Program-made: the position numbers and the translations under genes | Shown here: positions 58,862 through 64,000 of the stretch, in pieces | Layout: every line of letters begins with the position of its first letter | How positions within the stretch are numbered: the first letter of the stretch is position 1 | From: Pararhodobacter aggregans | GTDB taxonomy: Bacteria; Pseudomonadota; Alphaproteobacteria; Rhodobacterales; Rhodobacteraceae | Length of the DNA: 64,000 nt | Reading direction: 5' to 3' | Assembly (NCBI RefSeq): GCF_003075525.1 | Contig: NZ_QDDR01000008.1 | Coordinates: forward strand, 62,001 to 126,000 | Notes under the pieces: model-generated | What the model was told of the DNA's origin: nothing | The model's database searches: none | What the model saw: only the letters and a program-made list of their open reading frames with translations

Positions 58862-59671
58862 CTATACCCGCGCCACCAGCGTCGCGCCGACCTCCGCCGC
58901 GGCCTCGGCCACCGGACCGGAGAAGAGTGCCGCGCCCCTGTCGCGGCCATGGACCCTGCGGGCCCAGGTGATGTTCAGCGTGCCCAGCACATGCTCGCCC
59001 GCGCGGATCGGCACGGCGAGCGATTCCCGCCCGTCGTCGATCTCGGCCCTGCCACGGTCGAAATCGCCGCCGAAATCGGGGTCGCGCAGGCCGTAGCCCT
59101 GCTGCCCCGTCTCGGCCATCAGCCGCGCCAGATAGGCCGGATCACGGGCGCCCCGGTCGCCCGGGTGATCCGAGCGGCGCAGGCTGTCGAGGATCGCCTC
59201 GCGCACCGGGGCCTCGCAGAAGGTCAGGAACGCCCGCCCCGAGGCCGAGCGCAGCATGCTGACGCGAAACCCCACCGGCCCCAGCGGGATCTGGTCGAAA
59301 TAGGCCCGCGAGGCGTTGGTTTCGATCACCTCCATATGCGTGAGGCGCGGCACGGCCAGCACCGAGGGCCATTTGATCCGCGCCGACAAGTGTTCGAGGA
59401 TCGGCGAAGCAACCTCGACCAGGGCGACGTCGCGGTTCATCCGCCCGGCCAGTTCCACCAGCGAATAGCTGGGCAGATAGGCGTCGTCCGCCATCCGCTG
59501 CCAGACCATGCCCCCCTCGCGCAGCGTCCTGAGGATGCGCAAAAGCGTGGCCTTGGGCAGCCCGGTCTCGCGGTGCAGGGCCTGCAGCGTGGCCGAACCC
59601 CGTGCCTGCAAGAGCTGCAGCACCTCGAGCCCGCGGGCCAGCGCGCGGATGGATTTGACGGATTCCGACAT
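58862..59671 (-). CDS. IclR-family regulator of the carboxylase operon
   Basis: 269 residues from ATG-59671. RALARGLEVLQLLQARGSAT with TGLPKATLLRILRTLREGGMV is the winged-helix region, followed by the effector domain (GPVGFRVSMLRSASGRAFLTF, then AVPIRAGEHVLGTLNITW). It is the first gene of the IclR-BCCP-BC-CT-HAD-SDR unit, 85 bases before BCCP with the TTTCACCAGGTGAAA palindrome between. It probably senses the substrate of the carboxylase route. A second, unrelated IclR gene is at 26573-27331. Confidence 0.92.
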   Translation of the reverse strand: MSESVKSIRALARGLEVLQLLQARGSATLQALHRETGLPKATLLRILRTLREGGMVWQRMADDAYLPSYSLVELAGRMNRDVALVEVASPILEHLSARIKWPSVLAVPRLTHMEVIETNASRAYFDQIPLGPVGFRVSMLRSASGRAFLTFCEAPVREAILDSLRRSDHPGDRGARDPAYLARLMAETGQQGYGLRDPDFGGDFDRGRAEIDDGRESLAVPIRAGEHVLGTLNITWARRVHGRDRGAALFSGPVAEAAAEVGATLVARV

Positions 59672-59778
59672 GCGGTCCCTTTGTCCTGCGCGGCGAGGCT
59701 AAGCGGGCGGCCGGGCGCAGGCAAGGGCTTGCCCCGGGCGCGGCGGCGAGGCAGCCTGCGGCCAACAGGGAGGGGTGG

Positions 59779-60237
59779 ATGGACGAGCTTCACGAGGGCG
59801 GCTGCGCCTGCGGCGCGGTGCGCTACCGGACGCGGGGGATGCCGGAAAAGGCGGCGATCTGCCATTGCCGCTATTGCCAGCTGCGCACCGGCTCGGCCTT
59901 CGGCGTCTCGGTCTATTTCCGGGACGACGCGGTTGACCTGCTGTCAGGCCGGCTGACCGACTACGTCTTCCGCACCGAATCCGACCGGGGCTTCTGCCAG
60001 CGCTTCTGCCCGGCCTGCGGCACCACGGTTTTCTGGACGCCCGAGGTCTTCCCGGGCCTGACCGGCGTCGCCGGGGGCACCTTTGACCCGCCGAGCTTCT
60101 GGTACGACATCCGGCGCGAGGTCTTCGCCCGGTCGCGGGCGGCTTTCGTGGCGCTGCCGGGGGTGACCGACAGCGCCGAGACCTCCAGCAGCCACCGGCC
60201 GGTGATCGTCGAGCGGCCCTCGCTGGCCGGGGGCTGA
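59779..60237 (+). CDS. GFA-family (CENP-V/formaldehyde-activating-like) zinc protein
   Basis: 152 residues. The zinc motifs are GGCACGAVRY, CHCRYCQLRTG and FCPACGTTVFW, in the order of the Gfa/CENP-V fold. Members called S-(hydroxymethyl)glutathione synthase bind glutathione adducts of formaldehyde, but many have no proven reaction. It is divergent from the IclR gene and convergent with the helicase gene, eight bases apart. No formaldehyde oxidation gene is near. Confidence 0.88.
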   Translation: MDELHEGGCACGAVRYRTRGMPEKAAICHCRYCQLRTGSAFGVSVYFRDDAVDLLSGRLTDYVFRTESDRGFCQRFCPACGTTVFWTPEVFPGLTGVAGGTFDPPSFWYDIRREVFARSRAAFVALPGVTDSAETSSSHRPVIVERPSLAGG

Positions 60238-60245
60238 GGCCGCCG

Positions 60246-63200
60246 TCAGGGAGCGGCCTGCAGGAGGCCGTTCTGCTCGACCAGCCGTCCGTCGCCGCGC
60301 GCGAGGTCGATCCCGGCAAGAAGCCTCAGGCGCAGCGCCTCGCCGGTCGCCTTGAAGCCCAGCGTGCGGGCCAGTTCGGTGACCAGCTGGTCGCGCTCGG
60401 CGCCGAAGTTCTGGCGGACCAGCAGCACGGCCCCGGCGGCGATCTCGTCCAGCGGCAGCATCTCGGGCTTGCGCAGGCTGGTCGATTGCACGGCGGCGCG
60501 GTCGCGCAGAACGGGCAGGCGCCCCTCGACACTCAGGAAATCGCCGTCGCGCCGGAGGTTGCCCTTGCGCAGCGCCAGATCGACCCCGGCGGCGATGGCA
60601 TCGCGGATGCGCCCGCCGGCCCGGGCCAGCCCCCAGGCCTGGCGGATGCGGATCACCACCTCATCGAGGTGCACGGGCCCCTCGACGGTGACGATCTGTT
60701 CCGCCAGATCGGCCAGAATGCCGCGCGGCGCCTCGTGCAACTCGCCCTGCACATGGGCGGGGCGCAGGACGCTGGCCTCGACATAGGGGCTGACGGCGCC
60801 CTCGGGCCCGGCGGTTTCCTCGCCGGTCGCGGGCTCGATGTCATAGAGCGTCCAGTCGCCGACGTCCTGCGTGGTGATGCGCAGCCCGGCGCTGCCGGTG
60901 CCGGCCGGGCGGGCCTCGTCCTCGAGACGGGCGGCCTCGATGGCGGCGACGATGCGGTCCAGTTCCTGCTGCGGCCGCTGGAACCAGTCGGCGCTCCACA
61001 ATCGGTGGATGTGCCAGCCGTGGCTTTCCAGCACCGATTGGCGCAGGCGGTCGCGGTCCCGGGCCGAGAGGGAATCGTGATAGGCCACGCCGTCGCATTC
61101 GATGCCCAGCAGGTATTTCCCCGGCCGTTCCGGGTCGGACACCGCAAGGTCGATGAAGAACCCGGCCAGTCCGACCTGCCGGTGAACCCGGTAGCCGCGG
61201 GACTGCACGGCATTGGCGACCTGTTCCTCGAACACGCTGTCATGGTCGCGGCCCGTGGCCTCGGCCATGGTCAGATGGCCGGTGCGGGCGAATTGCAGGA
61301 ACAGGCGGAAGGCGAAGACACCCTTGCGGGTCTGGGCGAAATCGGGCTCGATATCCTCGTCAGTCATCGAGGCGAAGACCTCGCACCGCTGCTTGGCGCG
61401 GCTGATGAGCACGTTGAGCCGCCGCTCGCCCCCGTCCGAGCCAAGGGGACCGAAGCGCATCGGCACCCGGCCGCCCGGGACGCTGGGACCGTAGCCCACG
61501 GAAATGAAGATCACGTCGCGCTCGTCGCCCTGCACGTTTTCCAGGTTCTTGACGAAGAACGGCTCTGCGGCATGGGCGTGGAAGAAGCCTTCGGTCTCGG
61601 GCCGGGCGCGGCGCAGGAGTTCCAGCTCGTCCAGGATCGCCCGGCGCTGCGCGACCGAGAAGGTGGCGACGCCCAGCGACAGCTCGGGCGTGTCCAGCGC
61701 ATGGGCGATGATGGCCCGGGCGACGATCTTGGCCTCGACCATGTTGCAGCGTTTGCCGCCGGTGTCGAAGAGTCCGTTCGGGATATGGTGGAAACGCAGG
61801 CCCATCCCGGCTTCGGCGGTATAGGGGCTGGGCACGACGAAGAGCTTGTTTTCATAGAATTGCCGGTTGCTGACGGCGATCAGCGACTGGTGGCGGGACC
61901 GGTAGTGCCAGCGCAGCATGGCCATCGGCAGGCCCCGCGCGGTGAACAGGCCAAGGATGCTTTCGATATCGCTGACGCTGGTGCCGTCATCCTCGTCATC
62001 GCCGCCGCCGCTGGTCAGGCGGGCGAAGAAGGCGGTGGGCGGCAGCTGGCGCGGGTCGCCCACCACCACCACCTGCCGGGCGCGGGCCACGGCGCCCAGC
62101 GCGTCGACCGGCTGGATCTGGCTGGCCTCGTCCATCACCAGGAGGTCGAAGTCGATCAGCCCGGCGGGCAGGAATTGCGCGACCGACAGGGGGCTCATCA
62201 TGAACACCGGCTTCAGCGCCTGCAGCGCGGGGGCGGCGCGTTCGATCAGCTTGCGGATCGGCATGTGGCCGCGCTTTTTCTGCAGCTCGTTGCGCAGCGT
62301 GCCGAGGGGGCCGATGGCACCGCCCTCACGCGGGGGGACGCGGCTGTAATGGGCCTTGACCGTCTCGTCGGCCGAGACGCGGATACGGCGCTGGTCGAGG
62401 TCGGCGAATTCCGCGACCTTGCGGGAATGGAGCGAGCCGTCGAAGCGCCCGAGTTCGGGCTCGCGGCGGATCAGCGCACCGTGCAGCGCCTCGTAATAGG
62501 CCATCTCGAAGGCAGGGATGACGCGGGCGGGCGTGAGCCTGCCGTCGGACAGGCGGTCGACCAGTTCGGCGCAACCCAGCGCGCGGCCCCGTTCGGCCCG
62601 GTCGCGATAGGCGGTCCAGCGGAACAGGCTTTCGCCGCCCATGCTCCAGTCCCGCAGGGTGCCGGTCAGGCGATGCGAGGGCAGGTTTTCCAGCGGGGCG
62701 CCGAAGCGGGCGGCGAGATCGAGGTCGAGGTCGGCGGCAATCGCCCCTGTGTCCGAGACGAGGCCGGGCCAGCGGCTTTCGATGCTGTCGGCCAGCGTCC
62801 CCAGCCGGTCGCGGTCGGTGATGGCCGCGGCGAGGGGCAGGATATCGGCATTGGTCCGCACCCAGTTGCCCGCCGCGCGCAGGCGGGGCCAGTCCGAGCC
62901 CTCGCCCTGCCAGAGGGCGCCGAAACCGGCGGCGGCGAGGGCATCGGCCCCGGCGATCTGCTGCGCGGCGATCCGGCCTTCGTCGAGCGTCGCCAGCCGC
63001 TCCAGCCGCTCGCCCAGGGTCGGTGGCGGCGGGGTCAGCAGCGCCCGGGTCGCGGCCTCGCTGGCGGTCAGGGCGGCGGCGAGGCGGGCGCAATCGGGCG
63101 CGGTCATGTCGGCCGCGGCGGGGCCCAGCAGCGCGCCGAGGCGGCGGTCAAGCTCGCGCAGGCGGGGCGCCGCGGCGAGGCGCGGCAGCAGGCGGGCAAG

Positions 63201-64000
63201 CGCCGCGGAATCGGTCTCGCGGGCGACGATCCGGCGCACGAGGCGCCCGTTCTGGCCGAGGCCCTGCGCCCAGGTGACGGCCGCCGACAGCGTGGCAAGG
63301 TCCGAGCGTTCGCCGCGCCAGGGGGCGCCGAAAGCCTCGCGCCCCAGCGACTCGTCGCGCTGCACCTCGGCCCGGGCGGCGCGGCCCTTCTGCAGCTGGT
63401 CGAGCTGGGCCAGCGTCTGGGTCAGCGGCTGATCGGGCTGGCAGAGATAGGTGCGCACCAGCCGGTTGGCCCGCCGCCACTCGCCGCTGAGAAAGCGCAA
63501 CAGGCCGGAGCCATGCGAGGCCAGCGTCGCGCGGCAGGCGCCGAGATCGGCCTCCCAGGCGGATTCGGTGAGTTTGCCGTCAAGCGCCGCTTTCGCGGTT
63601 TGCAGCCGGTCGAGGGCGGCGACCAGATCGGCGGGCGCGCCCGGCAGGTCGTCCCAGACCGGGGCGGCGAGGGCCTGCGGCGCAAGGGGCGGGGCGGCGA
63701 CGACGGCCGTGGCGGCCTCGGTCAGCGTCGCGAGCGCGTCCACGGTCCGGGGCGCGCCTTCGCCCAGCAGCGCGGCGAGGCTCAGCGCGGCGTCGAGCGC
63801 CTCGGGCAGGGCGTCGGCCAGGTCGGCGATGGCGGCGAAATCGGCGGCATTGGTGGCGGCGGGCAGGGCGGAAAGGGTCTGGTGATCCGGCCCGGTCGCG
63901 ACCTGCCAGGCCTCGGCGGTGACGCGGCCCGCAAGGTCTTCCCGCGCCGCGGCGAGCCTTTCGCCCGCCGCGACGATCTCCAGCAGCTGCGCGGGATCGT
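60246..64000 (-). CDS. SF1 helicase with PD-(D/E)xK nuclease and DUF3320-like tail, 5' end outside window
   Basis: The frame is open to the right edge, so ~1250 C-terminal residues are visible. Helicase motifs in order are LLVMDEASQIQP (Walker B), VVGDPRQLPPT, LRWHYRSRHQS, QGDERDVIFISVGYG and RRLNVLISRAKQR. After them comes a Vsr/DUF559-like nuclease: FEEQVANAVQSRGYRVHRQV, FFIDLAV and GIECDGVAYHDS. The end is a DUF3320-type domain. Walker A is not seen; the visible N-terminal ~400 residues look like the coiled insertion between motifs I and II. This is the DUF4011-helicase-Vsr-DUF3320 layout, known in some anti-phage proteins (Hhe-type, from memory). Confidence 0.85.
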   Translation of the reverse strand, partial: DPAQLLEIVAAGERLAAAREDLAGRVTAEAWQVATGPDHQTLSALPAATNAADFAAIADLADALPEALDAALSLAALLGEGAPRTVDALATLTEAATAVVAAPPLAPQALAAPVWDDLPGAPADLVAALDRLQTAKAALDGKLTESAWEADLGACRATLASHGSGLLRFLSGEWRRANRLVRTYLCQPDQPLTQTLAQLDQLQKGRAARAEVQRDESLGREAFGAPWRGERSDLATLSAAVTWAQGLGQNGRLVRRIVARETDSAALARLLPRLAAAPRLRELDRRLGALLGPAAADMTAPDCARLAAALTASEAATRALLTPPPPTLGERLERLATLDEGRIAAQQIAGADALAAAGFGALWQGEGSDWPRLRAAGNWVRTNADILPLAAAITDRDRLGTLADSIESRWPGLVSDTGAIAADLDLDLAARFGAPLENLPSHRLTGTLRDWSMGGESLFRWTAYRDRAERGRALGCAELVDRLSDGRLTPARVIPAFEMAYYEALHGALIRREPELGRFDGSLHSRKVAEFADLDQRRIRVSADETVKAHYSRVPPREGGAIGPLGTLRNELQKKRGHMPIRKLIERAAPALQALKPVFMMSPLSVAQFLPAGLIDFDLLVMDEASQIQPVDALGAVARARQVVVVGDPRQLPPTAFFARLTSGGGDDEDDGTSVSDIESILGLFTARGLPMAMLRWHYRSRHQSLIAVSNRQFYENKLFVVPSPYTAEAGMGLRFHHIPNGLFDTGGKRCNMVEAKIVARAIIAHALDTPELSLGVATFSVAQRRAILDELELLRRARPETEGFFHAHAAEPFFVKNLENVQGDERDVIFISVGYGPSVPGGRVPMRFGPLGSDGGERRLNVLISRAKQRCEVFASMTDEDIEPDFAQTRKGVFAFRLFLQFARTGHLTMAEATGRDHDSVFEEQVANAVQSRGYRVHRQVGLAGFFIDLAVSDPERPGKYLLGIECDGVAYHDSLSARDRDRLRQSVLESHGWHIHRLWSADWFQRPQQELDRIVAAIEAARLEDEARPAGTGSAGLRITTQDVGDWTLYDIEPATGEETAGPEGAVSPYVEASVLRPAHVQGELHEAPRGILADLAEQIVTVEGPVHLDEVVIRIRQAWGLARAGGRIRDAIAAGVDLALRKGNLRRDGDFLSVEGRLPVLRDRAAVQSTSLRKPEMLPLDEIAAGAVLLVRQNFGAERDQLVTELARTLGFKATGEALRLRLLAGIDLARGDGRLVEQNGLLQAAP

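Overview
The window is high-GC, densely packed alphaproteobacterial chromosome. Gene content and style point to the Rhodobacterales (Rhodobacter/Paracoccus/Roseobacter-like). Supporting signs are the phoR-phoU-phoB block, cysD beside a fused cysN-cysC, a single LolC/E-type permease, a transglutaminase/ATP-grasp/alpha-E cluster, the five-step hut pathway with hutF, a Val(CAC) tRNA with encoded CCA, and GC-rich intergenic repeats with the core CCGAGGATATTTGAAGAA. This is inferred from protein character; no search was run. I saw no transposase, integrase, CRISPR array or rRNA, and no gene-free stretch longer than about 230 bases.

Layout. 1-2747: the end of kdsD, a GSU2403-like nucleotidyltransferase whose start is wrapped in a long AT-rich hairpin, a glycosyltransferase and a membrane hydrolase. 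2784-6694: a LuxR-type regulator divergent from the sulfate-activation genes cysD and cysNC. 6870-13653: three co-directional genes for a predicted peptide-bond-forming system (transglutaminase-amidoligase, ATP-grasp/alpha-E, second transglutaminase). 13682-17179: LysR, DUF1028 and RidA genes divergent from a flavin oxidoreductase. 17314-29497: a probable scavenging locus in which an IclR regulator, a fused HyuA-HyuB hydantoinase/oxoprolinase and a five-gene peptide-type ABC transporter lie divergent from an M20 amidohydrolase and an HpcH/HpaI aldolase.

29503-33997: an endo/exonuclease/phosphatase-family protein, the phosphate control genes phoR-phoU-phoB (without pstSCAB) and a class IV aminotransferase-like protein. 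34214-41504: a complete histidine-to-glutamate hut locus (hutC, hutF / hutI, hutH, hutG, hutU). 41499-45808: an oxidoreductase, an XRE regulator with a TTG start and a membrane protein, then the lipoprotein-release genes lolC/E-lolD and an L,D-transpeptidase. 45944-50934: nrdR, ribD, lon, a small oxidase-like membrane protein and tRNA-Val. 50978-53782: a thioesterase, an enoyl-CoA hydratase and purB. 53886-59671: an IclR-controlled operon for a three-part biotin-dependent carboxylase with SDR and HAD partners. 59779-64000: a GFA-family protein and a large helicase-nuclease that runs off the right edge.

Most operons are tight, with ATGA or TGATG overlaps. Several regulator-operator pairs can be read directly: palindromes next to both IclR genes, a HutC-type palindrome over the hutI -10, a palindrome on the LuxR ribosome-binding site, Pho-box-like repeats before phoR and phoU, and an RpoH-like promoter before lon. 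The least explained parts are the transglutaminase/amidoligase cluster, the IclR-carboxylase operon, the peptide/hydantoin locus and the right-edge helicase-nuclease.
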